A stretch of 64,000 nt of DNA from Chthonomonas calidirosea (lineage in GTDB: Bacteria; Armatimonadota; Fimbriimonadia; Fimbriimonadales; Fimbriimonadaceae), in NCBI GenBank assembly GCA_945882415.1, contig CAMCWC010000010.1, positions 1-64,000 on the forward strand, read 5' to 3'. The translations under genes and the position numbers were made by a program. This document shows, in pieces, positions 43,924 to 51,525 of this stretch (the first letter of the stretch is position 1; each line of letters starts with the position of its first letter). The notes under the pieces are model-generated. The model did not search any database and was not told the origin of the DNA. It saw nothing but the letters and a program-made list of their open reading frames with translations.

Positions 43924-44826
43924 TTATCGGTCGCAGCCGGCTTCTTTGGTTGGGAAGCCGCAGTAGTCTTTGGTTTCCGTTTCCCAGTAGGTGAAGATTC
44001 CAGCCTGCTGGTATTCCCAAACGAGCTGTCGGATGGACTTCGCGGTGCCGGTGCTGGTCTTGTAATCCAGTTCCTTCTGGTACTTCGCGTGACCGTCAGC
44101 AAACGACCAGTTTCGGCCGCCCGTGTGTCGCTGTCCTCGCTCCCATCGACCGGTTCCGTTTCCGAGGTTGCCGTAACCTGGGACGGTGTACCAACCGGAG
44201 AAGTTGAGGCCGCTGACTCGGGTCGAACCAACGTCGGTCGAGTAGAACATGTTGGCTGGCGTACCGATCTGGCTGAGGTTTCGGCCTCGATCGCCGGTCC
44301 ATGGGCCTTCGCTGACTCGTCGGTAGCCTGGCATCAGAAGGTAGTTACCAGCGTACGACGCAGGAAGAACCTTAACGAATTCGAGTCCGTTGTTGACGTC
44401 GGCCATGCCAACGTAAGCGCCTGGGACGCCAGCCGCCAAGAACATCTTTTCGAAGCAGCCTTCACCTGGCTTTCCGAAAACGCCCTTGTCAGCGTCGGCT
44501 GGACAAGCGATCATCTGCCAGTTCTTGCTGTATGGGAAGATTCCGGTGAGGAAGCTCTGAACGCCCGAGAATTCGTCGTTGAGACCAGCCGTTCCACCTG
44601 GAGCCGAACAGGGTCCGATCCAGCCGGTTTCAGGAAGCATGTCATCGTAATCCGAGCTGTAAAGAATAACCGCAGTTCCGATCTGCTTCTGGTTGCTCAA
44701 AGATGTGGTTTTCTTTGCCGCTGCCTTGGCCTGGGCGAAAACTGGGAATAGAATGGCGGCGAGAATCGCAATAATCGCGATAACGACGAGAAGTTCAATT
44801 AACGTAAAAGCATGCTTCTTGTGCAC
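43924..44826 (-). CDS. DUF1559-like prepilin with H-X9-DG motif
   Basis: 300 aa, GTG start at 44824-44826 preceded by GGAGGAG. Leader MHKKHA, then FTLIELLVVIAIIAILAAI, the prepilin peptidase site with Glu5. The globular part includes LYSSDYDDMLPETGWIGP and, near the C-terminus, RHTGGRNWSFADGHAKY, the H-X9-DG motif of the planctomycete/armatimonad pseudopilin family. Such proteins probably build type II secretion or type IV-like fibres. It is expressed from a promoter with three Pho-box-like repeats. Confidence 0.88.
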   Translation of the reverse strand: MHKKHAFTLIELLVVIAIIAILAAILFPVFAQAKAAAKKTTSLSNQKQIGTAVILYSSDYDDMLPETGWIGPCSAPGGTAGLNDEFSGVQSFLTGIFPYSKNWQMIACPADADKGVFGKPGEGCFEKMFLAAGVPGAYVGMADVNNGLEFVKVLPASYAGNYLLMPGYRRVSEGPWTGDRGRNLSQIGTPANMFYSTDVGSTRVSGLNFSGWYTVPGYGNLGNGTGRWERGQRHTGGRNWSFADGHAKYQKELDYKTSTGTAKSIRQLVWEYQQAGIFTYWETETKDYCGFPTKEAGCDR

Positions 44827-44856
44827 AATAGTCTCCTCCGGCTACCCGGACTGCCT

Positions 44857-44902
44857 AGCATAGGCATCGACATTGTTAAGCAAGGGTTAAGTTTTCGTTA
44901 AA
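44857..44902 (-). promoter_or_regulatory. Triple 11-bp-repeat promoter of the minus-strand prepilin gene
   Basis: Reading the minus strand: TTTAACG (44896-44902), CTTAACC (44885-44891), CTTAACA (44874-44880), exactly 11 bp apart, then 11 bases to the -10 TATGCT (44857-44862). Orientation, period and distance to -10 match the alkaline phosphatase promoter. Confidence 0.72.
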
Positions 44903-44921
44903 TCGTTCATAACAAATGAAC

Positions 44922-44956
44922 CTTAACAGCATGTTAACCGTCAAAGGCGGCTTACT
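44922..44956 (+). promoter_or_regulatory. 11-bp-repeat promoter of the lipoprotein gene
   Basis: CTTAACA (44922-44928) and GTTAACC (44933-44939), 11-bp period, then 11 bases to CTTACT (44951-44956), a weak -10, and six bases to the ATG at 44963. Back to back with the triple repeat of the divergent prepilin gene. Confidence 0.62.
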
Positions 44957-44962
44957 TAGCTC

Positions 44963-45319
44963 ATGCGACGACTCATTTGGGCGGTTCTTCTGCTATCGGC
45001 TTTTGCACTAGTTGGATGCGGAGAGTCCTCCGCACCGGTAAGCAGCGAGCAGACCCGAGAAATGACCAGCACCCCATGGGGGATGTTCAGCGGCACCGGA
45101 AGAAGCGAAGGCATGCAAGTTCAATTTGATGCTGGAAACGAGATGACCTTCACCGATTCGACCGGCGCAAAGTCAGGAACGTACACCATGGACGAGGCAG
45201 CAAAACAGATCACCGTTGACCTCAATGGGCAGAAGCAAGTGTGGGGTTACAAGCGAGATGGCCTGAATCTAGAGATCACCTTCCAGGATGGTCGCACCGG
45301 CACGTTCACGATGCAGTGA
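44963..45319 (+). CDS. Small lipoprotein of the phosphate-type block
   Basis: 118 aa. Lipobox ALVGC at residues 15-19. The mature part (MFSGTGRSEGMQVQFDAGNEMTFTDSTG in pieces) looks like a small beta-sandwich with repeated strand-turn-strand units, similar in size to DUF-type lipocalin-like lipoproteins. No family recognised. It is 15 bp from the halogenase-like gene, so probably in one transcript with it. Confidence 0.72.
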   Translation: MRRLIWAVLLLSAFALVGCGESSAPVSSEQTREMTSTPWGMFSGTGRSEGMQVQFDAGNEMTFTDSTGAKSGTYTMDEAAKQITVDLNGQKQVWGYKRDGLNLEITFQDGRTGTFTMQ

Positions 45320-45326
45320 TCGAAGT

Positions 45327-45344
45327 CTTAACAAATGCTTAACT
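45327..45344 (+). promoter_or_regulatory. 11-bp CTTAAC repeat across the start codon
   Basis: CTTAACA (45327-45333) and CTTAACT (45338-45344) with the same period and orientation as the neighbouring Pho-like boxes. The ATG of the halogenase-like gene lies between the two halves, and no -10 is seen at the expected distance, so it cannot act as the ordinary activator site for this gene. Confidence 0.35.
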
Positions 45345-47035
45345 ATGACGTCGCAATCATCGGGGGCGGTCCTGCCGGGAGTACGCTCGGTACCTTAATC
45401 AAGAAGTACGCACCAGGTGCTTCCGTAGTCATATTGGAACGCGAGCAGTTCCCCCGTGAGCATGTTGGGGAAAGCCAGCTACCCCTTATCGGAAGCATCC
45501 TCGACGAGATGGGCGTTTGGGAGAAAGTTGAAGCGGCCAACTTCCCCATCAAAATTGGCGCCACGTACCGCTGGGGCAAAACGGACGACCTTTGGGATTT
45601 CGAGTTCTTGCCCGGCAAAGACTTTGTTGGCGGGGATCGTCCGTCGAAGTACGACGGTGAACGCCGCAAGACCGCGTTCCAGGTTGAACGGTCCATCTAC
45701 GACAAAATCCTCCTCGACCACGCGCGAGAATGCGGCTGCGAAGTTCGAGAAAACACGTCCGTCGCCCAAGTTCTCCATGAGGGCGGGGCGGTTGCCGGAC
45801 TCCAGACCACCGGCGGTGAAGTCAAAGCCAAATACTATGTCGACGGAAGCGGAAATGCCGCGATCCTTCGCCGCGCACTTGGCGTTACGGTTGATGAACC
45901 AAGCCGACTCAAGAACGTCGCCTTCTGGTCCTATTGGGACGATGCCGAGTGGGCGGTGACCCTTGGCAAGGGTGGAACGAGGGTCAACGTCATGAGTCTC
46001 GGCTACGGCTGGCTCTGGTTCATTCCCATCTCCGCGACTCGAGTCAGCGTCGGCCTCGTTCTCCCGGCCGATGCGTACAAAGCCAAGAAGCTCCGACCAG
46101 AAGATCTGTACCTTGAGGCGATCCAGAGCGAAGCGCTGATTTCGAAGCTCTTAAGAAACGCAACCCAGCAAGGACCTGTGCACGGCACTAAAGACTGGTC
46201 GTTTGTCGCCAACCAAATGGCGGGGCCAAACTGGTACTTGGTCGGCGAGGCCGCCGGATTTGCTGATCCCATCCTCGCCGCCGGTCTCACTCTCACCCAC
46301 ACCGGTGCACGCGAGCTTGCGTACATCCTTGTAGATCACCTGAAAGGAACAAATGATCGCGATTGGCTGGCTTCGCACTACCAAGTCACCCAACAAAAGC
46401 GGATTCGCCAGCACATCCGCTTTGCAGACTACTGGTACACCGCCAACGCTCACTTCTCTGAGCTAAAGGAGTTCGTCACCGAAATCGCAAAAGACGCGGG
46501 ATTAGAGCTAACGCCGAACGAAGCCTTCCAGTGGCTCGGTACTGGCGGATTCATCAACGATGACTGGCGCGTGGCGCGGGTGGCAACCTTTGCCCTTGGC
46601 GCGACCAAGCAGCTCACCCAGTTCTTCGGTGAAGGCGATTCCACTTGGGAAATTTCGAAGTTCAGCCGCTTCCGAGCCAACCTTGCGGGTGCCGAAGTCG
46701 AGACCGTCCCCGCGTTCCACATGGGCCAAATCTTGCTTAAGCAGTCTCTCCGCCGAGGTGAGGAAGTGCTGCCTCTGGTCGGCGTCTACCAAAAGTTGGC
46801 CGACTTTCTACAGCTCGAACGTACCGCGAAAGAGGTTCAAACCTTTCTATCGATCACATGCCCGTCTCCGGCGGCGTATACCAACGGCATCGAAGTCTTC
46901 GAAGCGATGCTCGTTGCCGGCTGGGTCACTGGCCGCTGCGAGGCCGGCATACCAGGGTTCGAAATCCGCACTCCCGACCAGTCCGAAGTTCTACATCTGA
47001 ACAATGATCAAGTAGAACTAATGATGAATTCTTAA
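45335..47035 (+). CDS. Flavin-dependent halogenase-like oxidoreductase
   Basis: 566 aa. FAD-binding Rossmann motif DVAIIGGGPAGSTLG at the N-terminus, GESQLPLIGSIL near 50 and WLWFIP near 228, fitting the WxWxIP motif of tryptophan and phenolic halogenases. The C-terminal 150 residues form an extra helical domain. It may halogenate an aromatic compound or be a related monooxygenase/reductase: motif presence alone does not prove halogenation. No flavin reductase or biosynthetic cluster is adjacent. The ATG start is fixed by the Rossmann strand beginning two codons in. Confidence 0.78.
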   Translation: MLNYDVAIIGGGPAGSTLGTLIKKYAPGASVVILEREQFPREHVGESQLPLIGSILDEMGVWEKVEAANFPIKIGATYRWGKTDDLWDFEFLPGKDFVGGDRPSKYDGERRKTAFQVERSIYDKILLDHARECGCEVRENTSVAQVLHEGGAVAGLQTTGGEVKAKYYVDGSGNAAILRRALGVTVDEPSRLKNVAFWSYWDDAEWAVTLGKGGTRVNVMSLGYGWLWFIPISATRVSVGLVLPADAYKAKKLRPEDLYLEAIQSEALISKLLRNATQQGPVHGTKDWSFVANQMAGPNWYLVGEAAGFADPILAAGLTLTHTGARELAYILVDHLKGTNDRDWLASHYQVTQQKRIRQHIRFADYWYTANAHFSELKEFVTEIAKDAGLELTPNEAFQWLGTGGFINDDWRVARVATFALGATKQLTQFFGEGDSTWEISKFSRFRANLAGAEVETVPAFHMGQILLKQSLRRGEEVLPLVGVYQKLADFLQLERTAKEVQTFLSITCPSPAAYTNGIEVFEAMLVAGWVTGRCEAGIPGFEIRTPDQSEVLHLNNDQVELMMNS

Positions 47036-47065
47036 CAGTCACTTAACGCAATAGCGGAATACTGT
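47031..47065 (+). promoter_or_regulatory. 11-bp-repeat promoter of the plus-strand prepilin gene
   Basis: CTTAACA (47031-47037) and CTTAACG (47042-47048), 11-bp period, then 11 bases to TACTGT (47060-47065), which fits TAnnnT. The first repeat overlaps the stop codon of the flavoprotein gene. A leader of about 24 bases with AGGTGA precedes the ATG. Confidence 0.7.
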
Positions 47066-47095
47066 TGCCCATCTGCGATTCCGCAGGTGAGCAAT

Positions 47096-48079
47096 ATGAA
47101 AAAGGCATTCACCCTCATCGAACTGTTGGTTGTTATCGCAATCATCGCCATTCTTGCCGCCATCCTCTTCCCCGTTTTCGCACAGGCAAAGCAGGCCGCT
47201 AAGAAGACCGCTGACCTCAGCAACACCAAGCAGATCGGTCTCGGACTGCAGCTCTACATCGCAGACTCAGACGACATCTTCCCTCCAAGCAATCACCGAG
47301 AGAACAACTCCTCGGCGAACGAAGTTCACTGGAGCTGGATGGTTCTTCCTTACATCAAGAGCGAGCAGCTCTTCGTTTCTCCGGCTGACTCGATCGGCGG
47401 ATGGGCACCAGGTTGCTTCAACGAAGCAAACAACAACCGAGGCTTCGGAAAGCCAGGCATCCAGGGTAACGGCTGTGTTCAGCAGGGCTACCAGGCTGGC
47501 GTGTACACCCTTCAGGTCGGACGAATCTCCTACGTCGCAAACCAGGCCATCATCGGTCGAAAGCGACAAGACAGCGACACCGCCAACGTTGTTAGCGCAA
47601 CCTCGATCGACGGCGTAAGCTCGACCATCCTCGTTGCACCAGCCACCGAAAAGCAGTTCTGCATGCAGACCACGGCCGGCGGCGAGTTCCGCAGCTACCG
47701 ACCAGCTTTCGGTATCGGACGAAGCGGACAGCGAGACCTCAGCGGTTCTTCGCTTCCTTCCGCAGCTGACCTTCCACTCGAAGCTCTCACCGTTAGCGGC
47801 GCAAACACCGCCACCGGAAAGTGGGCTGGAAAGGGCACCGTCGGCCAGGTCTTCGATTGCGAGCTCCGAACAACCAACGGCGGCGCGACCCACACCCTTC
47901 GATACACGAACGGTGGCCGATTCGACCAGGGCAACAACTACGTCTTCGCAGACTCGTCCGCGAAGTTCCGAAACACGTTGCAGACCTTCGATGTCCGCAA
48001 CTACGCTTGGGGCAAGCAGGCCTACTCGCTCGGCGGCAGCGTTGTTGTCGACCCAGCGACTGGCTTCCCAGTCAACTGA
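47096..48079 (+). CDS. DUF1559-like prepilin
   Basis: 327 aa from the ATG at 47096, which has AGGTGA five bases upstream; an in-frame GTG at 47087 overlaps that ribosome site. MKKA-FTLIELLVVIAIIAILAAI is the prepilin signal. LQLYIADSDDIFPPSNHRE follows, similar to the copy at 43924, and near the end FDQGNNYVFADSSAKF stands where the H-X9-DG motif would be, with histidine and glycine lost. Codon use is strongly biased to C-ending and CGA codons, as in a highly expressed gene. The phytase gene follows after a stem-loop. Confidence 0.87.
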   Translation: MKKAFTLIELLVVIAIIAILAAILFPVFAQAKQAAKKTADLSNTKQIGLGLQLYIADSDDIFPPSNHRENNSSANEVHWSWMVLPYIKSEQLFVSPADSIGGWAPGCFNEANNNRGFGKPGIQGNGCVQQGYQAGVYTLQVGRISYVANQAIIGRKRQDSDTANVVSATSIDGVSSTILVAPATEKQFCMQTTAGGEFRSYRPAFGIGRSGQRDLSGSSLPSAADLPLEALTVSGANTATGKWAGKGTVGQVFDCELRTTNGGATHTLRYTNGGRFDQGNNYVFADSSAKFRNTLQTFDVRNYAWGKQAYSLGGSVVVDPATGFPVN

Positions 48080-48097
48080 GCCTAAGCTCACATTCAC

Positions 48098-48131
48098 GCG
48101 ATGGCTACCGGGTACACCCGGTAGCCATCGC
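48098..48131. terminator. 15-bp perfect stem between prepilin and phytase genes
   Basis: GCGATGGCTACCGGG (48098-48112) pairs perfectly with 48117-48131 around a TACA loop. There is no U-tract. The phytase ATG is 16 bases further on. It could attenuate read-through or stabilise the prepilin message. Confidence 0.7.
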
Positions 48132-48146
48132 TGCGTCTACACCGCC

Positions 48147-49139
48147 ATGATCCACGCCATCCTTCTTGCCGCCATCCCCTTCATCCCGCCAACACTGGCC
48201 ACCCAGCCGGTGCCCGACGATGCCGATGACCCCGCGATTTGGGTCAACAAATCCAATCCTTCGCAATCCCGCGTGATTGGGACCAACAAGGTTAAGCGAC
48301 CCACCGGCGGACTTTACGTTTTCGACCTCGACGGCAAGATCGTGCAGAAGATCACCGGTCTCGACCGACCGAACAACGTCGACGTCTATCAAAACTGGAA
48401 CGGGCTGGACATCGCCGTTTGCACCGAGCGACTGCAGGGACGACTTCGAATCTATAAAATTGATCCTCGCGGAACCCTATCCGACTTCACCGGCAAGACC
48501 GACGTCGCGATGAAAGGCACGGCCGACTACGGCGAGCCGATGGGCATCGCCCTTTGGAAGTCGAAGGCCACCGGCAACGTCTACGCCCTCGTGTCCCCTA
48601 AGCTCGGTCTGGCGGAGTCGTATCTGGAGCAATACCAGCTTAAGATGAACCCGGCGACCGCGAAAGTTGACGCGATCTTCGTCGGACGTACCGGCCAGTT
48701 CCTCGGCGGAAAAGAGATCGAATCGATCGCCACCTCGGTCGATGGAATCAGCGCCTTCTACAGCGACGAAACCTATGGCAATCGCCAACTCGTTCTTCAA
48801 GACCGCCCAAACGGCTACATGGACGCCCGTCCCGCCTGGAACACCGACTTCAAAGGCGACCACGAAGGCATTGGCCTTTGGGAGAAAGGCGCAAAACGAT
48901 TCGCGGTCTTTACCGATCAGTTGAAGGACCGGAGCGTTTACACCGTGACCTCGTTCACCGGAACGCGACTCGGCCAGTTCACCGCCGGCGCGGATGAGAC
49001 GGACGGCATCGCCGTCACCTCCGCAAACCTGGGGCCGAAGTTCCCAGATGGCCTAATGGTGGTGATGGACAGCAAGAATCGGCGTTTTCTTTATTTGGGC
49101 TGGCGCGAGATCGCGCGAACGCTCAAACTAAAGAACTGA
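48147..49139 (+). CDS. Beta-propeller phytase (3-phytase type)
   Basis: 330 aa from the ATG at 48147; the frame upstream overlaps the prepilin gene. Signal peptide IHAILLAAIPFIPPTLA. The family signature VPDDADDPAIWVNKSNPSQS opens the six-bladed propeller, followed by VIGTNKVKRPTGGLYVFDLDG, DRPNNVDVYQ and DHEGIGLWEK. Acidic clusters supply the calcium sites. It removes phosphate from inositol hexakisphosphate outside the cytoplasm. Being downstream of a Pho-type promoter supports this. The TGA overlaps the next ATG by one base. Confidence 0.9.
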   Translation: MIHAILLAAIPFIPPTLATQPVPDDADDPAIWVNKSNPSQSRVIGTNKVKRPTGGLYVFDLDGKIVQKITGLDRPNNVDVYQNWNGLDIAVCTERLQGRLRIYKIDPRGTLSDFTGKTDVAMKGTADYGEPMGIALWKSKATGNVYALVSPKLGLAESYLEQYQLKMNPATAKVDAIFVGRTGQFLGGKEIESIATSVDGISAFYSDETYGNRQLVLQDRPNGYMDARPAWNTDFKGDHEGIGLWEKGAKRFAVFTDQLKDRSVYTVTSFTGTRLGQFTAGADETDGIAVTSANLGPKFPDGLMVVMDSKNRRFLYLGWREIARTLKLKN

Positions 49140-50251
49140 TGCCAGAAACCGAGAAGCCAGAGCAGGAACGACCGGCGAGCCCTTGGGCGTTCCAAGTCGC
49201 GGTCGTTGCTGGCATCCCCGTTCGGCTTCACATCACGTTCCTCCTGTTCCTCGTGTGGATCGGCTGGACCGGTCAAAGCCAATCCGGTTGGCAGTGGCCG
49301 ATCTACGTTCTCGCGGTGTTCTTCTGCGTCGTACTGCACGAATTCGGCCACGCCCTGACCGCCAAAAAGTACGGCATCAAAACCACGAACATCACCCTCT
49401 ATCCGATCGGCGGAGTGGCGATGCTCGAAAGCCGCCCGACCGCAAAGCAGGAGCTTTGGGTGACCATCATGGGGCCAGCCGTGAACGTCGTAATTGCCGG
49501 GTTGCTGTACCTCTACATGTGGATTTCGCCGCAGCAGTTTCAGCTGACCAGCGACATTCGCGTTGGCGGAATTCTGCCCGCGCTCTTTTTCACAAACATC
49601 TCCCTTGCCTTGTTTAATCTCATCCCGGCGTTCCCGATGGATGGAGGAAGGATTCTGCGCGCCGCGCTTTCGCTTCGATTGGGCGAGTTGCGAGCGACCC
49701 GGATCGCGGCCGGAGTTGGCCAAGTTGTCGCTATCGGGCTTGGCGTTGCGGGCATCATCACCAGCCAGGTGATCCTGATGTTAATCGCCTTCTTCGTTTT
49801 CCTAGTGGCGGGGCAAGAGCTCACCTCAACCGTCACCCGATCTCTCCTGGCGGGCCGAAAAGTGCGCGATGCGATGATGCGAAACTTTGCCACTCTCCCG
49901 CACGGAACCACCCTTCAGGAAGCGAGCGAATTGCTGATCGCGGGTAGCCAAACCGACTTTCCCGTGACCTCGGGCAGCGACGTGCTAGGAATCCTTGAGC
50001 GAAGCGAACTCTCGATCGGCCTCACCGAAGACGGACCACACGCCTATGTCGCCGGTCGAATGAACCGTAACGCCAACCGTTGCCGACCCGATGACGACCT
50101 AGAATGGGCCGCCGAACAGTTCGCCGCCGCCGGAAGACGTCCCGTGCTGGTCATGGAAGGCGACGACCTTGTGGGCATGCTCACTCAGGAAAACCTAAGC
50201 GAGTTCATCATGCTCCAAGACGCCGCTTCGCGACGGAAAAAGCCTGGCTAA
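49139..50251 (+). CDS. Site-2-protease-like M50 peptidase with two CBS domains
   Basis: 370 aa. Zinc motif H67-E-x-x-H71 in VVLHEFGHALTAKKYG and the third-ligand motif FNLIPAFPMDGGRILRA near 157, in a six-helix membrane domain. Residues about 240-365 hold a pair of CBS modules (MRNFATLPHGTTLQEASELL and MNRNANRCRPDDDLEWAAEQF), which may sense adenosine nucleotides. The SpoIVFB-like layout suggests regulated intramembrane proteolysis. Coupled to the phytase gene by TGATG. Confidence 0.92.
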   Translation: MPETEKPEQERPASPWAFQVAVVAGIPVRLHITFLLFLVWIGWTGQSQSGWQWPIYVLAVFFCVVLHEFGHALTAKKYGIKTTNITLYPIGGVAMLESRPTAKQELWVTIMGPAVNVVIAGLLYLYMWISPQQFQLTSDIRVGGILPALFFTNISLALFNLIPAFPMDGGRILRAALSLRLGELRATRIAAGVGQVVAIGLGVAGIITSQVILMLIAFFVFLVAGQELTSTVTRSLLAGRKVRDAMMRNFATLPHGTTLQEASELLIAGSQTDFPVTSGSDVLGILERSELSIGLTEDGPHAYVAGRMNRNANRCRPDDDLEWAAEQFAAAGRRPVLVMEGDDLVGMLTQENLSEFIMLQDAASRRKKPG

Positions 50252-51525
50252 TCCAGTTGCCAATACGAAGCTGTTGTGCAGAGACGAGCCTCATCTCTAG
50301 CCTTCGAAGCTTGATATTGAAACATGTGATGGCCCTTAGGGCACCGGATGGGGCCGAGGTGGACCACTTCAAATCCCCATGATCGCGCCGTTTCGACTTG
50401 AAACTGCCAAGTCTCACTCGTGCGATTGATCGCCTTCTCGTGAGTTTGGTGCACGTTAGGACTCGCGCAGAAAGCAACACCATCCCAGGTCCGAGAAGGA
50501 CGGTTTCGATTGAGCTCGGTGAAGTTTCCGGCGCTCCCAGCGATGAATTGAACGCTTGGTAGGAGTTGCCGGTAGTCGGGCAGGTTGGCCTCCAAAGCGG
50601 AATAGTCAGCGAAGACGATGCCGACGACGTCGAGCTCCATCTCAGCAATGACTTGAAGACGGTCGCCCGGTTCGCCAACCAACCACACGAGTGGCCTTGG
50701 ATCGTGCTTCAGCAACTCAACTAGCCCAGATCGGAATTGATCTGCCGAGTCGTCGGCGTGGCTCCAAAAGGTGATTGCATGTCCGTAGTGATCGCCGATT
50801 TTCGTTCGGGTGTCAGTTGTCACTCGGGCATTTTCACGGTACAGGCGCCGATCCATTGGATTCTCGGCGACCGTAACGGTCACGGTTTGATGCACCGGCA
50901 CTCCCGCAGGCAAAAGGTAAGGTCGCGGAAGTCGAGCCGGGCGCCCGTATGTTTTGTAGGAGTAGTCCGACCAATTTCTCTGGTCCTCCATCTCGAACAC
51001 CTCATGCTCAAACTCGAATGATACGAGATGTCCCGCCACTTCGTGCTCGAGCCTTCGAATATCAACGAATGGTTCGTGCGGGGAAATGAGGGTCGGGAAT
51101 GCTCCACGGGTCTGCGTACCGTCCGGGTGCGTGACGACCACTCGTTCGGCGTGAACCTCGTCCGGGTTATGCAGGACGCAGAATCCAGTTCGGCAGGTTT
51201 GAAAATCGTACTGCGGTGTTGCGATGAGAGCGTAACACAACTTCGACTCTTGAACGGTGACATGAACTTCGAGCTTGACGGCCACCTTGCCACCTTCAAT
51301 CGCGTCGCCCGACCAGAAAAGCTCCGCGCCACCGCCGACGTTTTCTTCGATCCGAACCCTGGCATCCTGAATATCAAGCGTCCCCCAGTGGGCGTTGCGG
51401 ACCGCCGGATAGAGATCTTCGACAAACGTCGCCAACCCGATCTGCACGGATGAGACCGCGCCGCGCGCAGGATCAAACTGGACGACGAATTCTTCAAACT
51501 CGAATTGGTATTCCGGCTGACTCAT
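50248..51525 (-). CDS. D-apionate lactonase-like protein, shortened
   Basis: 425 aa from the ATG at 51523-51525, which overlaps the TGA of prfC (ATGA). Resembles ApnL-type D-apionate lactonases: GFCVLHNPDEVHAERVVVTH, GAFPTLISPHEPFVDIRRL, VFEMEDQRNWSDYSYKTYGR in the N-terminal beta domain, and FTELNRNRP and DGVAFCASPNVHQTHEKA in the middle TIM-like domain. The family's C-terminal domain is missing: the protein ends 60 or so residues after that region. Its activity is therefore uncertain. Stop overlaps the converging M50 gene by four bases. Confidence 0.72.
   Translation of the reverse strand: MSQPEYQFEFEEFVVQFDPARGAVSSVQIGLATFVEDLYPAVRNAHWGTLDIQDARVRIEENVGGGAELFWSGDAIEGGKVAVKLEVHVTVQESKLCYALIATPQYDFQTCRTGFCVLHNPDEVHAERVVVTHPDGTQTRGAFPTLISPHEPFVDIRRLEHEVAGHLVSFEFEHEVFEMEDQRNWSDYSYKTYGRPARLPRPYLLPAGVPVHQTVTVTVAENPMDRRLYRENARVTTDTRTKIGDHYGHAITFWSHADDSADQFRSGLVELLKHDPRPLVWLVGEPGDRLQVIAEMELDVVGIVFADYSALEANLPDYRQLLPSVQFIAGSAGNFTELNRNRPSRTWDGVAFCASPNVHQTHEKAINRTSETWQFQVETARSWGFEVVHLGPIRCPKGHHMFQYQASKARDEARLCTTASYWQLD

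Noticed and set aside
47634-48146. Upstream extension of the phytase frame giving 501 aa
   Set aside because: The extra part overlaps the prepilin gene in another frame, and the signal peptide begins at the ATG at 48147.
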